From Oscheius dolichura (taxonomy: Eukaryota; Nematoda; Chromadorea; Rhabditida; Rhabditidae): a DNA stretch of 64,000 bases. The stretch lies in NCBI GenBank assembly GCA_932521035.1, contig OW051493.1, forward strand, positions 8,494,001 to 8,558,000. The letters run 5' to 3'. The notes under the pieces are model-generated. The model was not told the DNA's origin. It saw only the letters and a list, made by a program, of their open reading frames with translations, and ran no database searches. Both the position numbers and the translations under genes were made by a program. Below are positions 16,442-30,040 of this stretch, one piece after another (the first letter of the stretch is position 1; every line of letters begins with the position of its first letter).

Positions 16442-17420
16442 TTAGGGCTGGAAGGCCCGGTGGCCTTCCTGTTGGAGCCGGCGCATCATGTCCGAGCCGA
16501 CGCCGACCGGCATCTGGTGCATGTTGGCCGCCATTCCGTTCATAACGGCGTGAACATTGGCTAGCTGCTGTTGTTGTTGGAACATCTGGAGGAGTTGAGG
16601 ATTCATCATCAGATTCTGCATGTCCTGGGCGTTCATCATTGGAGGAGCAGCGGCTGCAGCAGCCATTTGTTGTTGGTACTGAAAAAGATCTGTTTAGAGA
16701 AGAAAAATTGAAGGATTCTTGTGAAAATCGGGGAATTTTAGCCTTGGAGCGCCTTTATATTCCATAAAATGACCCAAATTGCCCAGGAATGGGGAGATTT
16801 CTCGACTAAAGACGCGAGAAGACCAATAGGTCTTTCAAATTGGAGAATTTTGCTCGTTTTTTGAGAAACAATTAAATTTTCATTCTGGAGCACGCTTACT
16901 CCAAGAAAAATAAATCAAACATAGGGAAAATTTACTTTTGAAGACTTTTAGCGAACTAAAATGGGAATTTGGCTGGTTAAGAAAACTCGTAATTTTTGGT
17001 GCCAACACGATTTTTCAGCTATTTTTCTACGAGAAAATTGATTTACCTGATGTTGAGCGGCCATCTGTGCCTGAGCCAGCATTTCCATCATCCTCGGATC
17101 GAGCTGCTGTGCCGGAGCCATGCCCATCATAGCCGCCGCTAGCCTCTGATCCATAAACTGAGCCGGCATCTGTCCCATCCGTTGCTGTTCCCGCTGCATC
17201 AACTGCATCTGGGCTTGTTGCTGAGCAGCTTGCTGTTGTCGTTGCATCTCCATCTTCATCATCTGTTGCTGTTGTTCTTGGAGCATCGCCTGTTGGTGAG
17301 CCTGCTGTGCTTGGGCTTGCATCTGGGCTTGGGCCTGCATCGCGACGAGGAGGCTGTGCATCGCCATCGGATCCATTTGACTGCCGAGAGCCAGCCGAGG
17401 GTCGAGACTGATCCCGTTGA
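16442..17420 (-). other. egl-27: Gln/Met/Ala-rich low-complexity C-terminal segment of EGL-27
   Basis: The last two exons encode a long segment dominated by Q, M and A (for example MQAQAQMQAQAQQAHQQAM and QQQQQMMKMEMQRQQQAA), ending in poly-Ala and NMHQMPVGVGSDMMRRL. Such regions are common in corepressors and often mediate weak self-association. CAG/CAA mixing suggests selection on the protein rather than a pure triplet repeat. Confidence 0.85.
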
Positions 17421-20400
17421 CTTCTGGCTGAAATATTTGGGTTGTTATTCGGAGATCGTGACCGATACCAACCTTTTTTACTGGCAGCGTCGGCGCTACC
17501 GGCTGGACCACGGGTGCGGGCGGATTGACCTTCTCCACTTTTTTCTCGTTTCTCAACGCCTTGTCCCAGGCTCCTCCAGGTTTTAGCCGGTAGTATAGAT
17601 CCGTCCTCGAACATCGATGACCAACTTTTCGAATCAATCCTCGGACGAAAATGGCATTTAACGTCTCCAACGCCACCTAGAAATGAAGGAAGTAGTTACT
17701 GTCTTCAAATTAGCCGTAGAGCGCGATTAATAACAGTTTTTAAGGTCGGAATACACTAAATATAATCAGAAGAGATACAACTGTTCAAAATTTGTCAAAA
17801 AGCCGCGATTTTCCGGCGAAAAAGGATTTTAGACCGTTTTAGCGGTGGAGCGCGCTTGCTTCCCCCGTCTACTCACCTCTTCTTTTCCATCTTCCCAGGT
17901 ATTATCCTCATCCGGATCATAATATCCCCCTTCTTCATCATCATCATCTTCATCTTTGTTTCTACAAATTGGAACCTGATCCTTGGATGTGGATGGCTCA
18001 ACAGCGACAACAACCGGCTATAATTATGTCATTATTCTCACGATCAGGAAACCTGAAACTCACCTCAGATTTAATTTGCATCTCCTCGATTTCTTCTTTA
18101 ATTTCATTCGTGTCCTCGTCGTCTTCCACCTCCATCTTCAGGCCATTCTGGATCGGGTCTTCCGGTGGCGTAGAGCTGCTGGGATTCCTCTCCATCAGTT
18201 CGTCCTTGATATCCGGGGACTTCTCGTCTTTTTCGGGGGTTTGATCCTTCTCGTCGGTTTTCTTCTTCTTCGCCGACCCATTTGTATGACTCTTCTTCCT
18301 CTTTCCATTCTTGCATTTAATCTTTTCCATATCAAATTCATGAACGGAGACAGCTTGGCTGGGGCTGCGACGGTCGTCTCCCATACTGGGTGTTCGTCTC
18401 CTGCCGTTCTTCCCTGCCCTCGTCCTCACTCCAGAATCTTCTTCTTGCTCCGTGCTGGGACTCCGTTTAAACAGGGTCGGCGGTACGGTAGAGGGGCGAT
18501 CGACTGGCCTCAATTGACCGTATTTCTTGAAAAAGATCCGGCAATCAGTACAGAGGAGCATCGAGTCCCGGCCAGCATGGTGCCAATCTTTACTATCTGA
18601 AAAATCAACATTTAGCATCTGGTTTATAGTCGCTTCTTCCCCGTGGAGAGATGTCATTGTTGCGATTAGATTGTGATCAAACAAACACACACACACACAC
18701 AGTTGTGTGTATATGCCTAGTGGTGAGGCAGGGGGGAGAACCGTGGAGGGAGGATAAGAAGGCGCCGCCTGACACCTGCCCTTTTAATGGCAGTGGTGGT
18801 CAGCAGGGAGGGAGGACGCGGATTAGGAGCAGAGGCACAAAAGAGGGCAGAGCTTATAATAGCCGGGGCGCCGGTTAAGAATATCCTCTCTCTCGTGAGA
18901 TTAGAGGGTTCCGGGGGGATTTCGCTGATGGATGTGACAAGGTCATCAGGGAGGGAGGGGCAGGCAGGCAAAAAAACATGGGGGGACGCATTCCTTACTC
19001 TATAAAATCTTATCTAGATTTAGAAAAAAGTGACCTGAAGGGAAATAGGGCGCCTATTTGAAGCGGCACCCGGATTTTCACTCTATTACAGCGGAATTTG
19101 GGGATCTTTTAGAAGTTTCAAAGAAAATTAGCTTTAGAGCACGTTTACCACCCCGTTTCTTAATAAAAATGGGAATAGACCAACCTGAAGAGTAGCAATG
19201 ATGACAGGCATAGTGTTGTCCTCTTCCCTCTTCGACATCGCTTTCACTAGCCGATGCATAGTCATTATATTCGGTAGAGGCCGGCCTTGACGCTTTGTTA
19301 TTGCCATTTTTGGCCTTCTTCACAGCGGTCACTTGATTCCGTGGTCTGCTCAGCGGTTTGGGCTTTGTTGCGTCGGCGGTCTTCTTCCACAGGTAGTAAT
19401 ATGCGACCAGTTGGTCCTAAAGCAAACAGATTAGCTCGTTTAAGCGCCTGGATAAAGTTACCCGGCTATGGAGGGGCAGCAATTCCCGGCTGATTTTCAG
19501 AAAGTTCTTTCCGAAGGTCTTTATACCCTTGCAGAATTTCTTGGCGTCGTCCGGAGTCATAAAGTTCGTATCACATGCCAGTAGCTTATCATTGGCGTTC
19601 ATCTCTTTAAGCGCCTCGTCATATTTGTAACCACAGCGGTGCAGGGTCCCGATGCAATCGTCAAAGAGAAGGTCGCTCACCTGAAAATGGTCATAATTAA
19701 TCTGGAGAAGAACTTGTTTTCCCTTCAGGACCCAAAAAAAAAGCGGGAAATTGAGTCGTTTTCAGTGGACTAGCTTCTCATTTCCCTTCCCCTCTCAAAT
19801 GCGTGAAATTGTCAATATTTGTTTGCGCCTAGTCGGCTGATGGTCGTCTCTCTGTCCTCGTGTAGGGCGAACCCCCCGAGCTGTTGAAGAGACTCGAGGA
19901 AGAAGAAGAGAAAAAAACGTACCCTAGCATTTTTCTCAACGGAAGGCGGCTTCTGATCAAACATGGCAAACATTCGAAAACTTCTCGCCAGCTTGATGTA
20001 TTTCTGCTCTGTTTTCGCGCCAATCTGATTGGGACGGTAGATGAGCTCATCGCGATCTGGCTCATCTCCAACCGAACAGGTGGCCTCTGGTGGCAGTTTG
20101 GCCTGAAAAATGGGAATCATTAAAGGTCTATTGGGTAGTTTGGAACGGGGGAAGTTCTCCAGTTAATGGATTCTGACCTCCTCCTCTTTTTTCCAGCCGG
20201 GGGAAGGAGGACTGCAGTGAACCGTGCAAGAGCGCCCCCTTTTATGGAAGCCCCCTCTCTTTTTAAGGGGGCCAGGGTGCTGCTGATGACCTTCTTTTGC
20301 TTCTCTTCTTTTTTTTCCTTTCTCGAGTTTAAGAGAGATCCTGTCAGCGATGTAACGTGATGCGTGTCTAATGACCCATTGGTAAGATTGTTATCTCGGA

Positions 20401-23400
20401 GCGGGCACTCCTGTCTGTCTTCTTTCGCTTTCCTTTCTCCCGCCAACAATATTACGCAACCAAAATGTGTGCGGGCTGGCTGGCCGGCCTCCAAATTCTC
20501 TCCCCTTTCCTTTAAATTGGGTTTCGAAACAAAAAAAGACGGGAGAGGTCGTAAAAGATGAATGAAAGGCAGCGCGTTGAGTCTACAAGATTAATAGGAA
20601 GCTGATCCCTCTCCCGCTAGTGGGAAGCTTTGTTCCCATCACAGCACAAGCAGCCTGGGAGTAATTTAGGTTAAACTGAATCCTAGCCGGGGTAATTTGC
20701 GTGACGACGCCAATTGAGACAATTTGATTACCCGCCAAACCAATACAGTGGAAGGAGTCCCGCTATATAGGGAAGGGCTCAGCTTCTTCTTCCTCCTCGT
20801 CTTACCCCCTCCTTCCTCCCGTTTCAATTGTGTACATAGGGCTGATGCTCTCTGGCGCAAACACCAGTGAACCCGGCCATTGACACGTAAAAGGGGGCTC
20901 TCAATACAGTGGTGGGAGGGGGGTAGCGCACTTATGACACACCACGCCGGTAGGAGGGGGAACTACATGTTGTTAGAGAGAGAACGATCAGCAGCAGCAA
21001 CGGGAGACGGATCCCGTTTTTGTGACCGCAGGGAGGCAATTAGTCTCGCATTGTTGGCGGTTTTAATCGGTTATTTTCCAGTGGATTTCGGGGGAAAAAA
21101 AAGGATTTGTTGGTCTAAAAGTCAAAATGCCCCCCTGCCCCTTTTCCGCGGCTGCAGTTAATTTCCTCTCTCCTTGAAGGGCTACTTAACTACTGGGGGC
21201 GGTTTTTGCCCCTCTTCAGAGAGTCAAAGGAAAGGAGACAACACCCCTATAAAACATTTATGACCATGATTGAGGCCAGCCCGGCAGCTGTCTCTCTCTC
21301 CCCCCTTGCAGGAGGGGAGCCCCCTTTATTATAGTCATTTCCGTCTTGTCCCTTTAAATAGGCATACGCAGGTATTATGGATTAGTACATTGTTGTAGGT
21401 CAGAGAGACCGCTGAGTACACAGCCGCCACCCAGCCCCCAGCCTCCCGTCCTTCTCTCGTCCTAGGAGAAGCGCAAAGGCAAACAATCATCCTCTTCCTC
21501 TCTATCTCTCGTTCTTTATTCAGTAAAGAATGAATGAAGAAGGAAAAAAAGAAGCGGATATTGTCTCCTTCTTCAAAGGAGATCCTCCCCCTCATACTTC
21601 GACAGGAAGGAAAACGAGAAGGGGGAGGGAGAGAGAGATTTGTACAAATGCAATTGAGGATGGAGTATAATTGCATTTTGACGCCGGATTAGGACGGGGG
21701 GCTGCTGGAGAGAGAAGGCCAAACGGATGAGGGCCACCACAATCCAATAAGGGGCACCCCCTCCGGCCGATTCGGGCTATTTGTTAGCCAGTCATTAGGA
21801 TGTTATTCGCACCCCGAGGGGACCATTAAAAGGGAAGAGGCGAGTTGAAACAGAGGGAGAAGGAGGGGCCGATGAGGAACGTATTGGATGGATGGAGCAA
21901 TAAAACGATTTAAAATGAGGGGTTCCTGCAAAATTAAGTGGCTAAAGTCGTTTTTGACTGAATAATTGAGGAGTTATGGCCAATATAAGGTAACTTTTTA
22001 GATTCTATGGGTCTCGGAGCGAATTATATTTCACGTTTTCTTCAAAACAGCGCCGCCACAGTGTTTTAACGAGCTCTAAATCTATCAATCGCACGATTTA
22101 CTGCTCCCTTTAAAGCCGTTTCCCTCGTCTTTTTTCCGCTGCTATCACAGTTTAGAGCCCCTTGTAAAGTTAGTCATAAAAAATTGGCCACAGCAATTCA
22201 ATCGATGTTTTGATGGTCATGTGGTTGAGGAAGCGGGGAGGTTGCGGCGTCAAGGTCTTTTTTTCGAAAAAAGGAGGAAGTCGGAGGCCGAAATACTAGA
22301 GGAAAATAAAAAGATCTATAACCAACCTGGAAAGCGCTGCCCACGCGGATTTCTCCTTGTACGGAAGCCAGTCTTGAAGATTCTTGGTTATAGGCGAGGC
22401 AGGAAAAGAAGGCGTCGCTCTTTTGGAGGTCACAACCGTCCAAACTGCGGAAATCTTTGACGAAAGACACTTCGCACTTTCCTCTGAAAAATGGATCATA
22501 AGTTGAGATAAAGTTGAGGCAAAAATTCCGGGAATAATCGAATCAAAATGGACGAGATAAAGCAAAAGGTACTGGGTCAAAGGTCAGAGGGTTTTAGCTC
22601 TCCCCGGCTGGCAAAACCGGGAGGAATGGAGGCGGAACGATCAATAGACGTGGTGAGAGAGGGGTGAGAGAGAGAGACCAACTCCATTGCCCTGTGAACT
22701 GACCACGCCCACTTTTGGAAGGAGCTTATCGAAATGGCGGCGTAATTGGCGTGTTGCCAAAGAGTAGTAGTAGTATTTGCTTTGCTAAGGGAAAGGAGAT
22801 CACACTATTTTTAGCTGCGGGGGATGGGAAAATCATACGCGCGTTTTCATGAAAGCGCGGGCTTGCTGTGTGCTTCCAAAAGGGGGCAACAGCGCGTCCG
22901 CTTTCCTTCCTCCCCCCTCCCCCCAAAGCGAAAGGAAAAGCAGCAGCCATTATTAACTAATAAGATGAAGTGAATAATTTCTTGGCGCTTGACATACGTG
23001 CCGCCGTTGCCTATGATGTAATCATCCTCGAGTTGTTTAATGGTCCTTTGAGAGAACGGGCAGAGGGAGCAGGGGGGAGGAAGGGCGGCCGGATTAAGAA
23101 GGGTCCATTGCGCCATTAAACAAGCCTCTTATTGAATAGAGAGGGGCTAAGCCGCCAGCAAAGCGCGGGATATTAATTTGCAAGAGTATAACCCCCTCCC
23201 CAAGTGGCATAAGGTCATCGGGTAGGGATGATAAAAACGCACATGAATGAGGTGTGGGAAGCCGCTGCGTATGAGGAGGCCCCCGTGGGGGACACAGGAA
23301 ACCGGTCCTCCTCTTTCTCTCGCGTCAGCCCTCCTGTGGAAAATAGATACCTCCGTGTGGTGGTGGTTTATTCGACTGGAGGAGGAGGGGGGTCAGTTAA

Positions 23401-26400
23401 ACAGAGACAAAATTGCCGACAACGCTGTCTTTCCCGCTAAATACGAAAAGGTCTCCGGAGACAATGGAGGGGGTCGGCTGGCTGGCTGACGCCCGGCCCG
23501 GGCCGGGTTGTGTCTTTTCGCCTTCTGCTCCTCTCTTCCTGCCTCGTCTTCCCCTCTCGCGGAACATAATTGGCCCCATGTCCGTCGGTCTTCTCTCCGT
23601 CCGTTTGTGTGACAATGTGGCAAGAATTATTAATGATCCCCGCTCAAAAGCCCACGAGGCAGCGAGGCACGGAAGGGGAAACGCCGCCCGGGAGCGAAGG
23701 CGTTAATATTAAAAGGTACTCAAGGGAGTGAAGGAAAGCTTTGAGGGATTAAACCAAAGATTAGGGGAAAAGAAGAAGGCAACATTTAATGAGAGGCAAT
23801 GATGCGTACTGGCGCACTGCCAGCCGGCCACGTGAACCGGGAAGCATCCGCCGCCGGCTGCAAAAGAGCGGAAGCTTTAGCGGAGAGGAGAGAGAAAGAG
23901 GCAAAAGCCAGGTGGTGTGGCCAGTTTCGAGGACATTCGCTTTCGCTCTCCCCTCCCTTCAATCTGCTTCACACTTTTGATAGATAGCAATCGGTTGTCC
24001 GATTTGTGAGACTAAGGGACGAGAGAGAGAGAGGAGTTCAAACCTCAACTTTAAGAGAGAAGAGTGTAAAAATGAGATGGCTCCCATCGCCTTTAAGTTG
24101 CCTGTGACGCGATTTTTTAATTGAAAATGACACCAACTTCTCATGTGAATCAGCGGGGTCATATAATCTGGGAAAAGGCTTTGCGACCCATAAAATGAGA
24201 ACAATTTCAGATCCGGTGGTGTGTGGGGCTGGCCACTTTGCGGAGACACTTTGGACCGTTGTAAAATGCGTGTAGGAAGTCAAAATACTTTACTATTCTC
24301 ACAGGGGTCTTGAAGGGAAAGAAAAAAAGAAATCCCACTTTTCGCCCTATTGGACTCCAATATCACCTCCCGTCAAATGTGTGTTCCGCAGCCCCTTCCC
24401 TTGTCAAATGGGCCGTCAACTAATGGCGCTTGCATTGCTAATAAGCTGACCAGTTGTGTAAATAATCCCCCGGTTGTGTGTGTGAGAGAGAGGGCGCGAG
24501 TGTCTCTTCTATCCGTGCCGCTCTTTTTAATCTGCCCTCTAATTTTACCCCCCTTTTTTCTATAAGGAAATTGCTTCTTTTATCCCCCTTTAAATAGCTA
24601 AACAGGGACGGAAATTCTCTCTGCCAATTGAATTACTTAGCCGAGCGCGCGCCTAACAGAAACACGATTATGCCCGGCGGGCAGTGGAGGGCAAAAAGAC
24701 AAAATGACCCAATGAAAAGAAGAGAAGAGTAGGAGGGAAAGGAAATGAACAGAGCAACCCGCTGCTGCTGCTGCTGTGGGAAAGATAAAGAGGGGAGAGA
24801 GACCGCAACACCTGTCGGGGGCTAATAATCTGGCAACAGCAAAAGAAACGACGAGAGCGGCCGGGCAGCGATAAGAGAGAGCGGGAGACAGGGGGGAGAG
24901 GAGGTCAGGTCGGATAGTTACCGGCAGGGGGCTATTAGTGGTGGGCGACGGCCGGGCATTATTTATGAGGGAACGAGGGGGTAAAAATAATGGAAAAGGG
25001 GCTCACCTGAGGCTAGAAATTGGATAAGACAGCGAGAATTCGGAAGTGAACAATTCTCGAGGATGAGTGTCGACTATTGGATCAGCTGACTCTTGCAGTT
25101 CATTCCGCTCCTGGAGGATTAAACTGATCGACATCTCCGGCACCTCTTCCGGTCGAAAGAAGCGATTCACCTTCACTGAGAGGGATTCCCGTTTACTCTG
25201 AAAATAATAGAGATTACTGTGGTCAATTTTTAGAGCCCGGCCAATCCCCCAATTTTCCCGCTCCTTTGCCCGATATCCTGTATTACAGCTTAATTACCCG
25301 TGAGCAGGCGGCGCCCTTTGTAGATCCCCATCGTTTGATTGATTGACACCCTGAGATTATTTGTGTTTTTCTGAGGAGGAGAAGAGCGTCTCCCGGATCT
25401 GATACCTTCCCGTTCTTTAAAAAGGTCACACGTATCACTTTCGCCCTCTCTCGGTGTCTCTTTCGCTCAGTCCTTGTGTTGTTAAAACACGCGTATTTTT
25501 CATTACACCCAAGGGTCGAGAGGAGGCAGGTGCCTAGTGTCAGACATATGCGAACCGCACTGCTTATCGGCTCGGACTGCGCAAACATTGCGAGAGGAGA
25601 CCTGTAGGGGGGAGAAAGCGAGAGATAACCGTGAGGTTCTTGGTTTTTGAAGCGTACTTCTTGCCCTTAAAATAGTCTGGCTTTCTTCCCTTTTTTAAGG
25701 GGAGGAAGAGGTCACTCCCAAGGGATCTAAAGGGGAGAACCCAAGCACTCGGAGAGGGATTATCCCCTCAAGGACACTTAAATGGCGCCCTTCCAGGTGA
25801 CAGTGTCCTTCTGGCCATTGCCGACCGGCATACGCTTATTGTAACCTCCGCTCGTCTCTCCTTTCTGCCGGTTGAGGATAATTAGCGCTCACAGGCTAAT
25901 GACAAACACACTGGGAGAGAGAGAGAGCGCGATATCTGCCCTCCCGATCGCGAGGCCAAGCACAGATGGCGTTATGACTACTGCCAGTTGTAGAGGAGGG
26001 GGGCTAGGGTCATAAACTGGGGGCTACCGTATTTTCTTTTTGTTTTTTTAAAGTGCAGCGGATAATGAAAGGACAGCCTCTTTAGAGCCGTCTCCCCCAG
26101 GGAAATCGCCCCATCAATCAAAATTTCTTACATAATGGGCTGCCCAACAGCTTCTCTGGTGCGACTCCCCAGGGAGCCGATAGTTAATCGTGTTCAAAGT
26201 TTTTGTTTTTCTTTTTTTCTCAGTTCATTTTGTCCTCGTCTCCCGGACATAAAAGGAAATGGCCAAGCTGTGGATTGAGTCCCCTCCACTGGTCGCCTCC
26301 TCGCGACTTTCCATACACACTTCCAATGTCAACAGGACGATGTTTGCCCACTTGCGCTCAGATAGACACACTTACACGGCAAAAAGTTACCAATATACCA

Positions 26401-28765
26401 CTGAGCTCATAGGTTATTGTCTTGCTTATGTAATCGTTGCGGGAACCATTTCTTTGATCTCAAGTAATAATAATAGAAGACCCCCTCAAGAAGAGGAAGA
26501 AAAATGATTAGGTTCACACGCGACACCGAGTAATAAGAGTCAGGCAGCGGGCACAGATGATATTGTGTTTATCCGTAATGTGATGCGTGGAAGAGTGGAA
26601 CGCGGAGCATTGTAGGAGGGAATCAGGTTACCACACAAGGGGGACAGCAGGCAGGGGCAGAGCCAATGGCTTCTGGGAAATTAACTGGCGTGTTAATTGG
26701 AGCCGGGAAATTGAACAAATGGGGGAATTTGAGGAAAAGATTACTGTAGCCGATATTAGACAGTATTAATGAGTGGAAAAATAAGGACAATCCCCCGAAA
26801 TTTCCCTTTTTTTCAGGAAGAAATCCGCGATTTCCATCAGCCTCCCTCCCCTCGCGAAAAAATGACTGTCGCCCAGATAATTAGAACCCATCGCCGTCGT
26901 CTCTATCTGTTATTGGCCATCGTTTTCTCTCTTGTTGCGCTCGCCACCTCACTGTCGGCGCTTGTTCTGTCTTTTGTATCCCGCTGTGTGAGCGAGAGGA
27001 GTCAGAGCGAGCGCCACTAAGATAGATGGGAGATAGATGACAGAAGACAACATTTTTATCGGCTTGATTCATCGCTTCCCGTGTGTGTGAATCGTTTTTT
27101 CTAGCGGCAGGGGACTACTTTTCTCCCCGGGCCGTTTACCGTCCCCCCACCGGTGATAAGCCGTTATCAGCTACGAAAAACTAGCAATTGATACAAGAAG
27201 AGGACTTCCGCTGACCGGCCCCCTGGATGCCGCCAAAGGAAAGGGTAACAGGAGACGAAGTTCTCGACCTAGAGCTCGAGATTATCCCCCGCTCCACAGG
27301 CCGGCGTCAATTGTTTGCCTTTGTATTGTTTTATGCACACCACCAGCCGCAAGTGAGCCCCAACAGCAGCATCCTGCGGTTATTGTCGGCTCGGGAGAGG
27401 GATGAGGGGATCAGAAGAGGTCAGAGGGGGCCTAGAACACCCTCTCCCCCCAAATGCCCCTGGTCACAGGTTAATGAGGCTAGTGTCAATTTGATACCCA
27501 TCTCTTCTCCCTGCCCCATAGAGATCGACAAGAGATATGGTATTTAGTGGGAATTACCCAGGCAGCAATAATGGCAACAACATGTCCTAATCTCCCACCC
27601 CTCTAAATAGCCTGTATATCAATTAACGGATTGCGTAAATGTCATTGGCTGTGTGTGTCTCTGTGTGCCGTTGGGTCCAGCTACCCCCCTATGCGTCCCC
27701 CCGTGCGTGTTCTGGTTTTCTTCCCGGGGGCAGCTGCATCTGGCTGTATTTGAACCGGTCTTCTCTTTCACTCGGCCGTCACTTCCTCTAGACTTACCAT
27801 TTTAAATAGGGCTATAGTTCCAATAATAAAGGGGTCATTGTTCCCGGCTTCGATGTAGACATGATCACCAGGGCGATATTTTGTCCCCTCGTAGGATTCA
27901 AAACAGCGTAGCTCTCCATCCGGTCGGCGGAAAGCCTGGAAATTTCAAATTTTACAGAAAAACACCCTGCTGGCCCCTTTAAAAATTGAACACAGTCATT
28001 TGTTTCACGTGTAGCGAGCCCAATCCAAGCTGATGTGTTTACTTACGTAAAGTGGGCTGTCAAACAATGAGGGCGAAACAGGAGAGGGGAAGGAAAAGGA
28101 ATTGAAGAAATTGGCCGGATTTTTTAATTAAAAACTCCTACTAACCTCTTTTTCGGTTAATAAGAAACGGCGGGCGGAGGGGGGCATGTTTCGGCCACTC
28201 TTTTCTTTTGATTGGGTAATTGAGACCGTGTCAAGGAGGTGACAACGGGCGCTAATTGGCCCCTCTTGAAGAGGGTGTGAGCTTGGGACAGGCAGGGGAC
28301 ATAAGGGGGTTTGTACCACAACGGGTGATAATTATAGGCGGTATTTGGATGTTTTAAAGGGTTGTGAAAAAGCCAGTGGGGGTGTCAAACAGATGAGGAC
28401 AATGCCTGGAGGAATCCCTCTACAGTAGCCTCCCCACCAGAGAGTAAATATTGTGATCTCAGAAAGCGGGTTATTTTCCCTCCGGAAAACAGTAAAAAAC
28501 ATAATTGATAAGAAGGGGCTTTACAGCCTTTTTAAGGCGATTTTCTTCTACTGATAAGGGCAGGTTTAGGGCACCGTATATTTCCCCATCAGGGGGTGAC
28601 TCTCTCCCACTTGAAATCGGGTCAAAAATCACGTACCTTTCCCCGTTTGCTCTTGTCATTCTTGCCGGGAACACTGTAATAGATCAGCTCAACCATCCAT
28701 CCAGTAGAATCTTGGGATTCTTCACCGTCCCCGGGACTCCGACTGGATTCACCGTCTTCGCTCAT
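16442..28765 (-). CDS. egl-27: EGL-27/RERE-type transcriptional corepressor (BAH-ELM2-SANT-GATA)
   Basis: A nuclear chromatin regulator; relatives recruit histone deacetylases, and C. elegans egl-27 acts in cell polarity and Hox patterning. Coding exons are 28637-28765, 27798-27935, 25007-25197, 22327-22483, 19923-20102, 19462-19680, 19185-19416, 18064-18596, 17877-18017, 17047-17676 and 16442-16678. Every phase closes, giving 928 residues. The BAH domain (KYRPGDHVYIEAGNNDPFIIG to EIRVG) spans the first four exons. ELM2 follows (AKLPPEA..., DELIYRP, to CGYKYDEALK), then SANT (AKKFCKGIKTFGKNFLKI to YYYLWKKT), then a GATA finger with CX2C-X18-CX2C (CHHC, CTDC) split by an intron. After that come a Lys/Glu/Ser region, an acidic block, a conserved-looking LYYRLKPGGAWDKA segment of unknown role, and a Gln/Met/Ala-rich C-terminus. 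The start is the first ATG after acceptor TTTACAG. Longer N-termini are possible. Confidence 0.95.
18675..18712. repeat. CA/GT microsatellite
   Basis: A run of ACAC to 18701 is followed at once by GTTGTGTGT, so the stretch is also a short inverted repeat. It lies in the intron between the two halves of the GATA finger. Confidence 0.8.
20103..22326 (-). other. Long egl-27 intron (2.2 kb) inside the BAH-ELM2 junction
   Basis: This intron has donor GTTGGT and acceptor TTTTTCAG. Its composition is GA/CT-rich with G runs, unlike the short AT-rich introns of snt-1. No exon with consistent phase or other gene was seen. Confidence 0.6.
22484..25006 (-). other. Long egl-27 intron (2.5 kb) inside the BAH domain
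   Basis: This intron has donor GTGAGC and acceptor TTTTTCAG. It contains a direct repeat of nuclear-receptor half-sites (22574-22586), a 16-base GC palindrome (23492-23507) and a GCT triplet run near 24761. No gene was seen on either strand. Confidence 0.6.
22574..22586 (+). promoter_or_regulatory. DR1-type nuclear receptor site (candidate)
   Basis: GGGTCA-A-AGGTCA is a direct repeat of the hormone response half-site with one-base spacing, the arrangement bound by HNF4/RXR-type receptors. Nematodes have a large HNF4-derived receptor family. Only the sequence match is seen; use is not known. Confidence 0.35.
25198..27797 (-). other. Long egl-27 intron (2.6 kb) inside the BAH domain
   Basis: This intron has donor GTAAGT and acceptor ATTTTCAG. 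It contains GA tracts (near 25915) and GATA motifs but no credible coding frame. Confidence 0.6.
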
Positions 28766-28766
28766 T

Positions 28767-28776
28767 CTGTAAAACG
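28767..28776 (-). promoter_or_regulatory. Candidate spliced-leader acceptor before the egl-27 ATG
   Basis: TTTTACAG directly precedes the sequence A-ATG, so the mRNA would have only one base between the acceptor and the start codon. This spacing is usual for trans-splicing in nematodes. It could equally be the acceptor of a conventional intron from an upstream exon. Confidence 0.4.
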
Positions 28777-30018
28777 ACCGCTGTTGATAAAGATAACAGG
28801 GTTAAGGAAACGAGAAGGAGGAGGAGGAGGAGAAGATAAGAAGAGACGGGTGAGAGGACTGGCACTGACTCAAATCGCCGAGTATGGATTTGAAGAGGGG
28901 GGAGACGATTAGCAGGTTATACAGGCGATCGATAGAGAGACTAATGAGGTCAGCTCGAGAGGGTCTCGCCCAAACCTGGATGACTATGGTAATTACTAAT
29001 GTTTTCTGGTAGCTGGGAAAAGGGGAAAAGGAGGTAAAAGTGGCCCAGATTGAACCGGGAAAAGATCCCCGAGATCAGCTGTCTTACTCACTCTCTCTCT
29101 CAGGGAGGCAAGCAAGAAAGAGAGACAGAGCGAGGGCTTAGGCTTATCACAAAACATTGTGGCGGCGGACGACGGAACAACACACACCCGGGTCGCGAGA
29201 GTGGTCTCTTTTTTGTTACAGAGTGAGACTACTGAACTTCTATTGGAGGAGTTTTGGGAGGAGTGCGCTTTGATCGCAGCAGCAGCAGCGCTGGTGCTGG
29301 TGGCGGTGTTGGTTGGTTGTGGGGGGTGAGCGCGCGAGGCAGCCGAGAAAAGTCCACAAAAGCTTCTTCTCACTATTACGGGAACCCGACAGGAATTACG
29401 TCAAATTGGAGAGAGAGAACGAAAGAGATAGACAAGACGCTGCTGGGGGGCAGCAGCAGCGAAAGGGGGCAGCCAGACCGGGAGAGAGGGGGAAGAGACC
29501 ATGACCTGACAAGAGAGAATACAAATGGCCGGGCAGGGAAAGCACCCATCACCCCCTGTCAGCCGCTTAGATCAGCGGTGGAAGCTGACCTCACGAGTAC
29601 CTTTGAAAAGTCCATAAGCCAGCTAAAATACAGGGAAAGATCAATAAAGCATGGAAATCCAGAGCTTCAGCCAATTGCCCGCGTTTCCCGCCAAATTTAC
29701 CTCAGTTACGCAGCCAAATTTTGACAATGTTTGGTTTAAACAAGATGATAAGATAGTCAACAACCTCTTAAACCCCTCTAGACTTAAAAATAGTGTTAAA
29801 AAGTCCTGAAGAAGGTAGTGACAACTAGACAGCCGACTGTCAGCTGTAGCTCTCTTCTTCCCGCCCTCTGAGGTCATCTGCTCATTTTTATGGCTCCAAC
29901 GGACTATAAAAACCCCCCGGCACTAGTAGTACTTTGCTTCCCAAAAAAGAGACAAGAAAAAGCTTCCCTTTCCCCCAATTGGATAAGAGTTAAAGCGATT
30001 TGCAATGGATTTAGGAGT

Positions 30019-30040
30019 GGGGGGGGGGGGGGGGGGGGGG
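30019..30040. repeat. 22-base poly-G tract
   Basis: It is an uninterrupted run of 22 G on the plus strand. Such monoguanine tracts are known in nematode genomes as replication-fragile sites that need the FANCJ-type helicase DOG-1 in C. elegans. Confidence 0.95.

Noticed and set aside
17027..17614. A 195-codon minus-strand frame rich in Ser, Gly and Asp
   Set aside because: It is the alternative frame of the Gln/Met-rich egl-27 exon. The egl-27 frame has matching splice phases on both sides.
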